Assembly: GCA_963920525.1 (NCBI GenBank)
Contig: OY986436.1
Location: 89,782,470-89,846,469 of the forward strand
DNA length: 64,000 nucleotides
Direction: 5' to 3'
DNA from: Dichetophora obliterata
Lineage: Eukaryota; Arthropoda; Insecta; Diptera; Sciomyzidae
In this document: positions 1 to 9,913 of the stretch, piece after piece
Layout of the letters: each line of letters opens with the position of its first letter
How positions within the stretch are numbered: position 1 is the stretch's first letter
Notes under the pieces: generated by a model
Database searches by the model: none
What the model was told of the DNA's origin: nothing
Seen by the model: the letters and a program-made list of their open reading frames with translations, nothing else
Program-made: the position numbers and the translations under genes

Positions 1-703
1 TACTTTTCTTTCTTCATTGAAGTTGTCATAAACAAAATATAGGTAATAGTTACTATATAATAAAAAAATTTAATATTAGCAAAATAATAAATAATAATAT
101 TTTTGTTAAATTAGATAGTGAAAGAAAAAAATATAAACAAATGCCATTAGAAAATCAAAGAAAATGTCAATTAAAGTTTTGCTAGTTGAAAACAAAGAAG
201 AATTCTAATTTGCACACACACACACACACATACACAAAGATAGATGGTTATTAAGTTATTAAAACTTTGTAAATATTTTGCTTATGTTAAACTTGGTTAA
301 CGAGTATAACAATGAATAAAAATCAGAAGATGAACATTTAAACTTTTGCGTGATTTGACCTAGTAGCCGTTCGTTCCTTTTAGGGTGTTCATGGAATTTT
401 ATTGGTAGAAAAGAACACATGGTTGGGTGGGCAAATAATGGATCACAAAATCAGATCCAGAAGGCCAGAAACTGTCGGGTGATGAGGAGTAGTAGATTCC
501 GCTATTTATTGGGGTAAGTTAGATTCAGTTCAATTACTTTTTGTGTAGAGTTCAAATTTTGTAGAAGCACGTAGTATTTTTTTTTGTTAGCGGTTTTGCT
601 TAATGAAGTAGCAAACACCCCGCCCGGTTGTCGACGAGCTAGACCCTTGCCAGTACGTGCTGACCGCTACCGCTCATTAAGGTTGAAGAAGCTGACCGTT
701 ACA
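1..703 (+). mobile_element. 5' LTR (partial) of Ty3/Gypsy element 1
   Basis: Positions 1-703 repeat 7536-9728 once two insertions in the latter are removed. About 70 bases of this LTR lie before the window, judging from the 3' copy, which starts with TGTAAG at 7466. It ends in GTTACA at 703, two bases before the primer site. A CA-dinucleotide run sits near 214-230. The copies differ at only a few places I can see (for example single bases near 310 and 457 and run lengths), so insertion was fairly recent. The LTR would supply the promoter and polyadenylation signals. I did not identify a convincing TATA box. Confidence 0.9.
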
Positions 704-1303
704 AATGGCGCCCAACGTGGGGCCTATAAAGGATAAAAGGCATTGAAAATTGGTTTGGTTACAGCCGATCTGATTGAAAAACCTTTAAGAAATTTGCGAT
801 TACATCTTGCATTCTGTCCCACAATCTATTAACTTTCACAGCTATTGTATGCTTTTGAACCTGAATTTTATGCGAGCTTTCTGGAATTGCTAGTGTAATT
901 GTATTGACATATTGCCTAGACCGATTGTAAGGGTAAATATTCTTGTGATTTAGCATAACTACAAATGGTTTGTTTTAATTTTCTTTGGTTTATTTTGTGT
1001 TCGCGGGTAATGGAGGTGTTTTAGTCAGTCTGGATTTCGTAAGTTGAGAGCTCCTGACTTAGCGTCCGTAAACTAATACACAATGCGAATTGGTACCCTA
1101 GGAAACCACAATTTTCGAACTTCAAAATATCCCAACACATTTCGTTACCTCATCCACGACTAGTTTTGTTTCTTTAAAATTTTGGGGAGTGTTCGGTTAC
1201 GGTTTTGGTCAAAGCATATTCTATGATTTTTTTATTGATTTATTTACTTTTTGGTTCTTGCTAGACGTATATATTAGACGTTAATTGGTAAATTTTGTAA
1301 CTG
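704..1303 (+). other. Untranslated leader of Gypsy element 1
   Basis: About 580 bases between the primer site and the first gag ATG. I see no long open frame on the + strand; a 65-codon minus frame here looks like chance. This is where packaging signals would be expected, but I recognise none. Confidence 0.6.
706..723 (+). other. Primer binding site, tRNA-Lys type
   Basis: TGGCGCCCAACGTGGGGC begins two bases after the LTR end. Established knowledge: this is the complement of the 3' end of insect tRNA-Lys, the primer used by several Gypsy-group elements. It fixes the LTR/internal boundary and the + orientation. Confidence 0.88.
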
Positions 1304-2089
1304 ATGGCTGTTAGGCATAGTGGAGAAAATTTACCACACAATTTTTCATTTGGTGACTGTGCAGTTTGCTGTTTAAATTTAGATAATGCCACTAATGTTA
1401 TTATAACTAAATGTGAGCATTATTTTCATCGTAAATGTATTCAAGACTGGATAAAAAAGTCACAAACGTGTCCTCAGTGTCGTCAAAAGTGCACTCGAAA
1501 TAATTTAACCGACGTTATGAATGTCAACACTGAAGAAGCTTCAGGTACAGAGCAACCTCCTTCACAGGGAGCTGTTCCTCGTATTCTCACTTCGCAGCGT
1601 GTAACTAGAGCCACTGCACAAACACCAAATCTTCCGAACCTTACACTTATTGATCCAAATTTTAATCCTTCTTCAAGAAATTTATCATTACATTACGGAG
1701 AAAATGAAAGACTGCCGACTAAGGACAACCGAGAAGTACATGATAGAATTTCTACTTTGGAAAAAGGTTTAAACGTAGAGCTTATGACTATTAAAGAAAG
1801 TATCCAGAATTTAACAATACAATTGTCTCAGTTAAATGTGCGACGCACACAAGAACCAGAATGGCCGCGGGAAGTTTTTCCACCACTTAGACCAACAGAT
1901 CGAAATCTTAATAATCTTGATTTAAATCTAAATGAGAGACGTTCTGATGACGTTCCTGTGAATAGTTATCGTGCACAGAGTTCGAATCATGGTGATAATT
2001 CAGTGAATTCGAATAACTTGCCACGTCAGGCAGTTACAATTTCGGTTGTTAATGACAGCAGCCGAATTGCCCAGTTAATTCAGAGTTGA
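1304..2089 (+). CDS. gag: Gag N-terminal part with RING-H2 finger
   Basis: The frame opens with ATG at 1304 and encodes 261 residues before a TGA at 2087-2089. Residues 19-59 form a complete RING-H2 finger with the C3H2C3 order: C19, C22, C37, H39, H42, C45, C56, C59. W49 and P57 sit where E3 ligases contact the E2 enzyme. A Ser/Thr/Asn-rich linker follows, then a likely coiled coil around residues 145-180. The next frame (from 2090) is in phase and begins with capsid-like sequence, so this is the front half of one Gag. The TGA may be a nonsense mutation in this copy, perhaps of a Trp codon, or a leaky stop. RING fingers are not a usual part of Gag. If active it could ubiquitinate host or Gag proteins (inference). 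Confidence 0.8.
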   Translation: MAVRHSGENLPHNFSFGDCAVCCLNLDNATNVIITKCEHYFHRKCIQDWIKKSQTCPQCRQKCTRNNLTDVMNVNTEEASGTEQPPSQGAVPRILTSQRVTRATAQTPNLPNLTLIDPNFNPSSRNLSLHYGENERLPTKDNREVHDRISTLEKGLNVELMTIKESIQNLTIQLSQLNVRRTQEPEWPREVFPPLRPTDRNLNNLDLNLNERRSDDVPVNSYRAQSSNHGDNSVNSNNLPRQAVTISVVNDSSRIAQLIQS

Positions 2090-2803
2090 AATATTTCCTT
2101 TACCGGATGTACAACCAAAATGCCTGTAGATAAGTTCATCTACATGGTGACATCCCTTACTAACTATAGTTTAGGTGGTGATTTTGTTACCTTATGTGAG
2201 CATTCACATATTCTTTTTAGCGGAGAAGGTTCAAGATGGTACTGGCGATATCGACGCACAGTGCAGCGTATAGAATGGTCTCATTTATGCGAATCCTTAC
2301 GTTCACATTTTCATGACCATTTATCAGACCTAGATGTTCGAGAATTAATCCGAGATAGGAAACAAAAAGATAACGAGAGTTTTGATGAATTTTATAACGC
2401 TGTCTTATACCTCTGTGACCGACTGAGATATCCTATATCGGATAGAGAATTGTTAGAAATACTTCTTCGGAATTTGATTTTACGACGTGAAACTTTGTTG
2501 GATGACCTTGGAAATTCACACTCTCTTTCTATTAGAAAGCGTGGTCACGAAATAGAAACTGCAACGGAGGAAACAGAAGAGTTTAAGTTTCCTGAAAATA
2601 TAAGCGAATTAAATAAAGTTAGTTGCTGGAATTGTCATCAACAAGGACATCGTTTTGTCGACTGTCTTGAAGAGCGCACTATATTTTGCTATGGTTGTGG
2701 TGCTGAAAACGTTTTTAAGCCAAATTGTGGTTTTTGTAAAAGCCAGGGAAACTTAAAGGCGAGCGTAAACAACAACACCCGTTTACGCTCCCAGCTGAAT
2801 TAA
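2090..2803 (+). CDS. gag: Gag capsid and nucleocapsid part
   Basis: This continues in the same phase as the RING-bearing frame, directly after its TGA; the first internal ATG is at 2120 and the stop is TAA at 2801-2803. The middle has the helical capsid signature of Ty3/Gypsy Gag (a WYWRYRR patch, then an FDEFYNAVLYLCDRLRYP-like stretch). The C-terminal third has two zinc knuckles: the first is CX2CX4HX4C starting CWNCHQQGH, and the second starts CYGC but has N where His is expected, so it may be degenerate. Gag packages the RNA and builds the particle. Its last ~17 codons overlap pol and contain the frameshift signal. Confidence 0.85.
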   Translation, partial: NISFTGCTTKMPVDKFIYMVTSLTNYSLGGDFVTLCEHSHILFSGEGSRWYWRYRRTVQRIEWSHLCESLRSHFHDHLSDLDVRELIRDRKQKDNESFDEFYNAVLYLCDRLRYPISDRELLEILLRNLILRRETLLDDLGNSHSLSIRKRGHEIETATEETEEFKFPENISELNKVSCWNCHQQGHRFVDCLEERTIFCYGCGAENVFKPNCGFCKSQGNLKASVNNNTRLRSQLN

Positions 2804-5800
2804 ACTTAAGTACAAAGAAAAGTCTTCCAAATCCTTCCGTGAGTATACAAACGTTAAAAATTTTACAAAATTCCAATCGTCAATCTTATGTTCAAAAATA
2901 TATTCCCATTTTACATCCAATTTTGCCATATCATAAACGATTAGCAAATTATGAGTCTGTCCGTTCAAGAGTGTTCTGCGAAAGCATACAACATAAGTCG
3001 ATCCGTCCGTTGAAGAAAAGGTCCGTCCGATCAAATCATCGTATGCGAATGTTCTGGAAAAAGGTAAATCAAAATCGGAAAAGGTGTTTTAAATTTTTGT
3101 CTGCATTTGAAAAATCGGAAAACGACATTAGACCATTCATAAAAGTGAATCTTTTTGATATGAAAATCTTTGCTTTATTAGATTCTGGAGCATCAATTTC
3201 TTGCCTCAGCGGAAATGCTGCCAAAGAGTTTTTAGATAGGAAAATTCCTTTTAAATTATTATCTGAAATGGTAGAAACTGCTGGTGGTATATGTTACAAA
3301 ATAATTGGAAGTGTTGAAGCGAAAATTTCGTTTAAAAATCGAACGGATATTGTAACTATATTCGTAATACCAGATTTGCGTCAAGACTTATATTTGGGCG
3401 CTGATTTTTTTAGAAAGTTTGGTTTATATGACAGAATTGTGGAATCTTTTTCGATGGAGGAAGAAATCATTCCTACACCACCGGAAATGCATGAACTAAA
3501 TCACCTGGAGAAAAAGAGGTTACAAAATGTCATTGCTCTGTTTCCATCTTTTGAAAAGGAAGGGTTGGGTAAAACCACTCTTCTTAAGCACACAATTGAA
3601 ATTTTTTCAGACGCGAAACCCATTAAACAGCGATATTTTTCAATATCACCTGCAATTGAAAAGAAACTGCATACAGAAATAGACAGAATGCTTGAACTAG
3701 GTGTTATTGAACCAGCCCCTCAAAATTGTTCTTGGAGTAGTCCAGTTACCCTAATTGCTAAAGAAAACAAATTGCGGTTGTGTCTCGATTCTCGTAAGCT
3801 AAATAGTGTTACCGTCAAGGATGCGTTTCCGTTGCCGAAAATAAATGGTATTTTTAGTCGCTTACCTAAAGCAAAATATATTTCGTCCTTGGAGTTAAAG
3901 CATGCCTTTTGGCAAATAGAACTTGATGAGGCTTCGCGTGATATGACTGCATTTACAGTTCCTAACCGACCTCTTTATAGGTTTTGTGTAATGCCTTTCG
4001 GGTTATGTAATGCTCCGATGACAATGAGTAGACTTATGGATTTCATTGTACCACCGCATCTAAAGGATTGCGTGTTTGTATATTTAGATGATCTATTGTT
4101 GGTTTCAGAAAATTTCGAAAAACATCTTGAGTTATTACTTGAAGTTGCACAACTTCTTCGTAAAGCTGGTTTGACCGTAAATATTTTAAAATGTAAGTTT
4201 TGCATGCGTGAAGTGCGTTATTTAGGTTACCTCATAGGTGACGGAGTAATAAAGACTGATCCTGAAAAGGTTTCAGCTATAATGAACATAAAACCACCTG
4301 GAAGTGTTCGGGAATTGCGTAGCTTTCTTGGCCTTGTAGGTTGGTATCGTCGATTTATAAGCAATTATGCCTCATTAACTGCTCCACTAACTGAACTCAC
4401 GTCAAAGTCACGAACTTATGAGTGGAATCAAGAAGCACAAACGGCTTTTGAGGAACTTAAAGAAAAATTAACTTCTGCACCACGGTTAGTGACACCTGAT
4501 TTTTCCCGCCCGTTCATTATTCAGTGTGATGCTTCTAATACAGCTGTTGCTGCAGTTCTTGCGCAGGAAGATGAAAACATGATCGAAAGACCGATAGCTT
4601 ACTTCTCCCACAAGCTCAACCGCGCACAAAAGAATTACTCCATAACTGAATTAGAATGCCTGGCAGCTCTTTTAGGCGTACATAAATTCCGCGAATATGT
4701 TGAAGGACATCCTTTTAAAATAATAACCGATCATGCAAGTTTGCAATGGTTAATGCGACAATCGGACCTAAATGGTAGACTCGCGAGATGGTCACTTAAA
4801 TTGCAAGGATTTGACTTCTTGATTGAACATAGAAAAGGTACCTTAAACGTAGTGCCCGACGCCCTTTCTAGGCTCGAAGAAATAAATCGTACTGATTTTG
4901 ATCCTTTTCCAGTAGTAGACTTAAACTCTTCTCATTTTTTGTCTGAAAGATATTTTCGACTTAAGCAACATATTCTGGAAAACCTGTCGAAATATCCCGA
5001 TTTAAAAATTGTTGATAATTTAATTTACAAAAGAACCGTATTTGCAAATGGTGACCTAGTTTCTGAAGCTTGTTCATGGAAACTCTGGATTCCCTGTGAG
5101 CTTACTTCCGATGTGATAAGAAGTGCTCATTGTCCGCCTACTTCCGCTCACTGTGGTATAGGTAAGACTCTCGAAAAGATTAAGCGAACTTTTTATTGGC
5201 CACAAATGACTGTAGCAGTCAGGGACTTTATTTCTAATTGCGACACATGCAAACAATCAAAAGCTCCTAATACAATCTTACGTCCGGAAATGGGTGCACA
5301 ATCCAAATCGTATAGGCCGTTTCAAAAATTGTATATGGACCTTCTTGGACCCTATCCGCGTTCTAAGCCGCGAGGTAATACCAGCTTACTGATTGTGCTC
5401 GATCATTTCACAAAATTCCCCCTATTAAAACCTTTAAAAAGTTCTACAACCAATCATATTTGTGACTTTTTGGAAGAGAACGTGTTTACTGTTTTTGGTG
5501 TTCCAGAAGTGGTTATTACTGACAACGGACCGCAATTCAAATCGAATATGTTTAATAGCTTTTTAGGAAAATATGGTGTAACGCACGTATACACGGCTAT
5601 ATATTCTCCTCAGGCTAACGCCTCAGAGAGAGTAAACAGGTCGATTGTAGCTGCCATACGATCTTATCTGGACACCGATCAATCCTGTTGGGATTGGAAT
5701 ATAAGCAAAATATCTGCTGCTTTGCGTTCTTGTCTGCACAGTTCTATTGGGTATTCTCCATATTTTGTGTTGTTTGGCCAACAAATGGTTACCCATGGGG

Positions 5801-6210
5801 AAAACTACAAGTTATTGAAAAGTTTAGATGAATTAGAAGAAGGTGAAGAAATCGACAGATCTGATAAGTTTCAACTAATAAGATCTGGAGTGCTGGAAAG
5901 TCTAAGAAATGCATATGAAAGGTATAGGAAAAATTATAATTTGAGATCAGTTTCCCTAAGTTTGCTGCCAGGACAAATTGTATACAGGCGAAGTTTTGCT
6001 CTTAGCAATAAAGTGAATAACTTTAATGCTAAGTTAGCTCCTATTTTCATTAAAGCGCGAGTATTAGAAAAGATTGGAAATTGTTATTACAGATTGCAAG
6101 ATTTGAACAGTAAAAAGATAGAAGTTTATCACGGACAAGACATTCAGCGATCAAAATGGTCAAAAGAATCTAGAGGTCACATTAATTCCGCTTTTTCAGT
6201 TACTTTGTAA
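2740..6210 (+). CDS. pol: Pol polyprotein (protease, RT, RNase H, integrase)
   Basis: The frame is open from 2740 with no stop to TAA at 6208-6210, overlapping gag by ~64 bases in the -1 phase. It has no good ATG of its own, which fits expression by frameshift. Order of domains: aspartic protease (LLDSGAS, about 3175), reverse transcriptase with YLDD at 4081-4092, RNase H (CDAS near 4525, TELECLA near 4648, TDHAS near 4728), integrase zinc finger (HCGIG then CDTCKQSK, about 5149-5263), and a DDE core with D near 5337, D near 5521 and E near 5626. There are 34 residues between the last D and E in a PQANxxERVNR context, as in the Osvaldo/Ulysses-like branch of Ty3/Gypsy (family knowledge). Pol copies the RNA and inserts the DNA. 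No break is visible. Confidence 0.92.
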   Translation, partial: KPGKLKGERKQQHPFTLPAELNLSTKKSLPNPSVSIQTLKILQNSNRQSYVQKYIPILHPILPYHKRLANYESVRSRVFCESIQHKSIRPLKKRSVRSNHRMRMFWKKVNQNRKRCFKFLSAFEKSENDIRPFIKVNLFDMKIFALLDSGASISCLSGNAAKEFLDRKIPFKLLSEMVETAGGICYKIIGSVEAKISFKNRTDIVTIFVIPDLRQDLYLGADFFRKFGLYDRIVESFSMEEEIIPTPPEMHELNHLEKKRLQNVIALFPSFEKEGLGKTTLLKHTIEIFSDAKPIKQRYFSISPAIEKKLHTEIDRMLELGVIEPAPQNCSWSSPVTLIAKENKLRLCLDSRKLNSVTVKDAFPLPKINGIFSRLPKAKYISSLELKHAFWQIELDEASRDMTAFTVPNRPLYRFCVMPFGLCNAPMTMSRLMDFIVPPHLKDCVFVYLDDLLLVSENFEKHLELLLEVAQLLRKAGLTVNILKCKFCMREVRYLGYLIGDGVIKTDPEKVSAIMNIKPPGSVRELRSFLGLVGWYRRFISNYASLTAPLTELTSKSRTYEWNQEAQTAFEELKEKLTSAPRLVTPDFSRPFIIQCDASNTAVAAVLAQEDENMIERPIAYFSHKLNRAQKNYSITELECLAALLGVHKFREYVEGHPFKIITDHASLQWLMRQSDLNGRLARWSLKLQGFDFLIEHRKGTLNVVPDALSRLEEINRTDFDPFPVVDLNSSHFLSERYFRLKQHILENLSKYPDLKIVDNLIYKRTVFANGDLVSEACSWKLWIPCELTSDVIRSAHCPPTSAHCGIGKTLEKIKRTFYWPQMTVAVRDFISNCDTCKQSKAPNTILRPEMGAQSKSYRPFQKLYMDLLGPYPRSKPRGNTSLLIVLDHFTKFPLLKPLKSSTTNHICDFLEENVFTVFGVPEVVITDNGPQFKSNMFNSFLGKYGVTHVYTAIYSPQANASERVNRSIVAAIRSYLDTDQSCWDWNISKISAALRSCLHSSIGYSPYFVLFGQQMVTHGENYKLLKSLDELEEGEEIDRSDKFQLIRSGVLESLRNAYERYRKNYNLRSVSLSLLPGQIVYRRSFALSNKVNNFNAKLAPIFIKARVLEKIGNCYYRLQDLNSKKIEVYHGQDIQRSKWSKESRGHINSAFSVTL
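2746..2790 (+). promoter_or_regulatory. -1 programmed ribosomal frameshift signal (gag-pol)
   Basis: GGGAAAC at 2746-2752 is read in the gag frame as G GGA AAC, the X XXY YYZ pattern of a -1 slippery site. After an 8-base spacer (2753-2760), GAGCGTAAAC at 2761-2770 and GTTTACGCTC at 2781-2790 form a perfect 10-bp stem around a 10-base loop. Pol lies in the -1 frame and is open from 2740, so a slip here joins Gag to Pol exactly. All three parts (heptamer in phase, spacer length, stem) agree with known retroviral signals. Confidence 0.88.
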
Positions 6211-7465
6211 CATGTAACCATGTAAAAATTACATGGCATTTTTGTAATGGGGAATTAAATTTAAAAAAAAAATATATATATATTTAACGAATATTTTTAT
6301 TTTTCTTAAATGTATTTGAAGATTAGAGTAACCCCCTGTACTTCAAAACAAAAAGAAGATCATAAAATATTGGCGCAACAACAAATCGCATAATGCAATA
6401 ACCCGTTGTATTGCATCATTACGACTTATTAGTTAGGCACAGGTGGCGTGATGCCAATATTTTTTTATGGCTCTATGCTGTGGCTGACCAAATAGTTCGA
6501 CAACAAAGGGATTAAAGAGTACCGCTATTCCGAATGTTCGTCGCTTCAATACCTTCTTGTTTAGTCTAGTGAGTCTAGTTTGAGTTCTCTGATTTATTAG
6601 TGATTTGATTCTCATCGCGGTGACAGTAAGCCACTGTTCGTTACGTAAAATAAACCTTAAAAACAAAACATCAACTTTTAAGTAGCCACGGATTACATTG
6701 TGACCGAATATTTTGCCGTAGTATTAATTTTGGTACGACCACTTTCTTAGTGCATCGTTTTGATTCCCTAATGGACATTAATGTATTTTGCAGAACTTTT
6801 GGAACACCTGCTGTGTCCCAGCATTAATTGTTCCTGATTTTGTCGTTGCGTTTCTCGGAATTTTTGGTTCAATTGAGTGGACACATTCCTTCAGGAAGCT
6901 TGGGTGCTCCACCAGTTACCCATTCGTCACGCAGAAAGCAACGAAAATACCCCGAAGCAGATATCAAAACCATTCTTGGATGCAACCACAAATTAAAATT
7001 TTAAATCTTTAGTTTTCAAAACAAAAAAAAAAAACAAAAATTAAAAGTGCTCGTTTAATAGATATCTAATATTAATATTAGTTATAAAAAAAAAAATGTA
7101 TTAAAACCTAAATTAAGTGGTGTGAGTGTGTGAAAATTAGAAGATACAAAGGTATGGAAGAAAGGTTAAATATTTAAATTCATTAAATCGTGAATCAAAA
7201 AAAAGAAAAAAAAACAAAACAAAACCAAGAGAATTATTAAGAAGTTCAGATCAGAACCCACAAGAGAAAACATATGAAAAAAGAACACCATTAAATTTTG
7301 AGAGTTAAGTTTAAAACAAAAGAAAAAAAAGTAAATTCCAGCCTAATTAAAGAAACTTTAAGATAAGAAAATAATAAGTGAGTAAACTTAAATTCATTTC
7401 CCCTAACCACCCCTTCGTGTTGGTATCCCGACGACTGGCCAGCGGACGGACAACAAAAACAAACA
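6211..7465 (+). other. 3' internal region of Gypsy element 1, no env recognised
   Basis: About 1.25 kb between pol and the 3' LTR. I see no env-like frame (no signal peptide, fusion or transmembrane pattern). A short open piece at 6788-7012 and another frame there ending near 7012 could be remains of a pol C-terminal extension, but similarity is not clear. 7020-7390 is A-rich. The expected polypurine tract just before 7466 is not obvious; the sequence there is a CA-rich AACAAAAACAAACA. Confidence 0.5.
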
Positions 7466-7788
7466 TGTAAGTTTTATTTGCACCAATTGTGCGCAACTAT
7501 ATATTATCTTAAAATTTCTTTCGCCTCTCTTTATTTACTTTTCTTTCTTCATTGAAGTTGTCATAAACAAAATATAGGTAATAGTTACTATATAATAAAA
7601 AAAATTAATATTAGCAAAATAATAAATAATAATATTTTTGTTAAATTAGATAGTGAAAGAAAAAATATAAACAAATGCCATTAGAAAATCAAAGAAAATG
7701 TCAATTAAAGTTTTGCTAGTTGAAAACAAAGAAGAATTCTAATTTGCACACACACACACACACATACACAAAGATAGATGGTTATTAA

Positions 7789-8760
7789 CGGCCGTATTCA
7801 TTACATTTGTTATGCACTCGTTAAAAACTGTTTTAGTTAGAACACAAACTATCCCTTAAAATGCTGTTTATGCATAAACGTATTTTAAGAGCATTTAAGG
7901 CAATATGGGAATTTTTTAAAAACAGTAAGCAACACTTCATCAGCTGACAGCTTAACGAAAGAACTTGACGAAAAACAGACTTTTTGTCGCCAAAAAGTGC
8001 CCTGTTACGGTGGCGGTCATAGGCTCATCATGGTCATGCATTGTTGTTGTTTCAATGTATATTAACAATTTGAGAGCGAGAGCAAGAGAGTAAATTTTCA
8101 CCACCACGGTCACCAAATGATTTGACAAAAATATGAAATCATGGGATCAAACCAGTGTTGCGTTGTGAACTTATTCACAATACTTGTGTTTATGCACGAA
8201 AATAGTACACTTTTAGTATAAAATGTATGAAAGCAGTAATGAAACCTGCTTATTAGCAACACGTCGGTTGTAAAAATACTAAAAGTAGCAAAAAGTGTAC
8301 TGGTGCTTAGGCATCATATGACCACCAGCATAGCATACTTTCGTCACACAGCTCATCAAACGAAAAAAGAGAGTAAAAAGTCTCATGACCAGGGATCATA
8401 TGACGACCACCGTAACAACACCCATAGCTGATTTTGACAAGTTATGTTAGGCATTAAAAAAGCAAAAAAAGTGAAGTGAAAAGTAAACAAAAATATAAAA
8501 GCAATGGACATGTTCAATATTTTGATTATCTGCACTTTAGTGGAAGAAGAGGATCCTTTTCCAAAGCGCCGAAAAATGTATAGAGCAAGGATCAACCCCT
8601 TTGAACAAAACAACGACGAGGAACGAGTAGGAACGATGTTCAGAATGATTTTAACGATCGTTAAAATACTCTTAGAACGTTGATGATAATATACGTTTAT
8701 GCATAACAAAATGTTTTTCACTGTATAACTATCGCTAAAACAGGTTTATGAATACGGGGG
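7789..8760 (+). mobile_element. PIF/Harbinger-type non-autonomous element in the LTR
   Basis: A 972-bp insertion absent from the 5' LTR, flanked by TAA (7786-7788 and 8761-8763). Termini are CGGCCGTATTCAT and, on the other end, CCCCCGTATTCAT in reverse complement; AAAACTGTTTTAG-like and AAACCTGTTTTAG-like sequence follows inside. A 3-bp TWA duplication is typical of PIF/Harbinger (family knowledge). It contains a transposase N-terminal fragment at 8504-8683, which supports the assignment. Confidence 0.8.
8504..8683 (+). pseudogene. Harbinger transposase N-terminal fragment
   Basis: An ATG at 8504 opens a 59-codon frame ending TGA at 8681-8683. It starts MDMFNILIICTLVEEED and continues with an RRKMYRARINPFEQ segment, which resembles the start of HARBI1-like transposases, where a short helix is followed by an R-rich RxRxNPF motif. 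The DDE catalytic core is absent. The element is therefore a deletion derivative that would need a transposase supplied elsewhere. Confidence 0.55.
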
Positions 8761-8808
8761 TAAGTTATTAATACTTTGTAAATATTTTGCTTATGTTAAA
8801 CTTGGTTA

Positions 8809-9320
8809 AGGCCGCTTTAGATTATCCTACTGTGTGTTAACACATGTCAAAATTTTCATGTGTGATAGAAAGTGAGATGGTGTAAACAACGGAAAGCAAT
8901 GTGTGTTCTGATTTTTTTGGCATGTCGTACCACATTTTATTTTTTGGTTTGTTTCTAATTTCATCACACATTCTATCCCACCAGAGATGCATTTTACCAT
9001 AAACTTACTTGAAATTTATTATTTAAGTGAGAAAATTTTAAACTCGTAATGTATTTTCAAATGGAATAACATAAGGAAGCAGTTTTACAGCTTATTGAAC
9101 TTTGTAGGGTCTTTAAATTCATTAAAAACCGATTCATTACTCAAATTTTCACATTTTAGTACAGTGTAAAGTATAAAAATGTGGTGCGACTCTGTGAGAT
9201 AGTCTAAAAGCGAAAAATTAATTTCTTCATACAAAAATGAAAAATGACAGCATGATGAAATTCAATAATACTTTCTATCTCACATGTGGTAACACACAGT
9301 AGGACAATGTAAAGCGGCCT
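8809..9320. mobile_element. MITE with 38-bp TIRs in the LTR
   Basis: A 512-bp insertion with target duplication TTA (8806-8808 and 9321-9323). The terminal inverted repeats start AGGCCGCTTTA and match over about 38 bases with few differences. There is no coding capacity. The 3-bp TTA duplication fits a PIF/Harbinger-driven MITE, but with different termini from its neighbour at 7789-8760. Confidence 0.82.
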
Positions 9321-9913
9321 TTAACGAGTATAAAAATGAATAAAAATCAGAAGATGAACATTTAAACTTTTGCGTGATTTGACCTAGTAGCCGTTCGTTC
9401 CTTTTAGGGTGTTCATGGAATTTTATTGGTAGAAAAGAACACATGGTTGGGTGGGCAAATAATGGATCACAAAATTAGATCCAGAAGGCCAGAAACTGTC
9501 GGGTGATGAGGAGTAGTAGATTCCGCTATTTATTGGGGTAAGTTAGATTCAGTTCAATTACTTTTTGTGTAGAGTTCAAATTTTGTAGAAGCACGTAGTA
9601 TTTTTTTTTTGTTAGCGGTTTTGCTTAATGAAGTAGCAAACACCCCGCCCGGTTGTCGACGAGCTAGACCCTTGCCAGTACGTGCTGACCGCTACCGCTC
9701 ATTAAGGTTGAAGAAGCTGACCGTTACAAATTTTTTCCTTGTACATTACAACTGTGACTTTTGTCCGCATCAGAGCTGCCAGTTCTGGTTCTAAGGCGTT
9801 CCTTTCGCCTTAATATAATCGCTATAACAAATTTTCTCAAACGAACGGCAAGAAAAACGACTCGTAGAGGGCACTACCGTTGCAGTCAAAATTAAATTCA
9901 AACAAGCAATCAT

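Larger units (their letters stand above)
7466..9728 (+). mobile_element. 3' LTR of Gypsy element 1 with two nested insertions
   Basis: It starts TGTAAG at 7466 and ends GTTACA at 9728, giving inverted termini TGTAA/TTACA. Removing the insertions at 7789-8760 and 8809-9320 (each with a 3-bp target duplication) leaves about 775 bases matching 1-703 nearly base for base. The start is inferred from the terminal inverted repeat, because the 5' LTR start lies outside the window. Confidence 0.85.

Noticed and set aside
214..230. CRISPR or other short array at the CA run
   Set aside because: Simple dinucleotide microsatellite, present in both LTRs.
759..956. Minus-strand 65-codon frame in the Gypsy 1 leader
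   Set aside because: No domain and antisense to the leader; chance frame.
6433..7012. An env gene in Gypsy element 1
   Set aside because: Only short frames on opposite strands, without signal peptide, glycosylation pattern or transmembrane segment.
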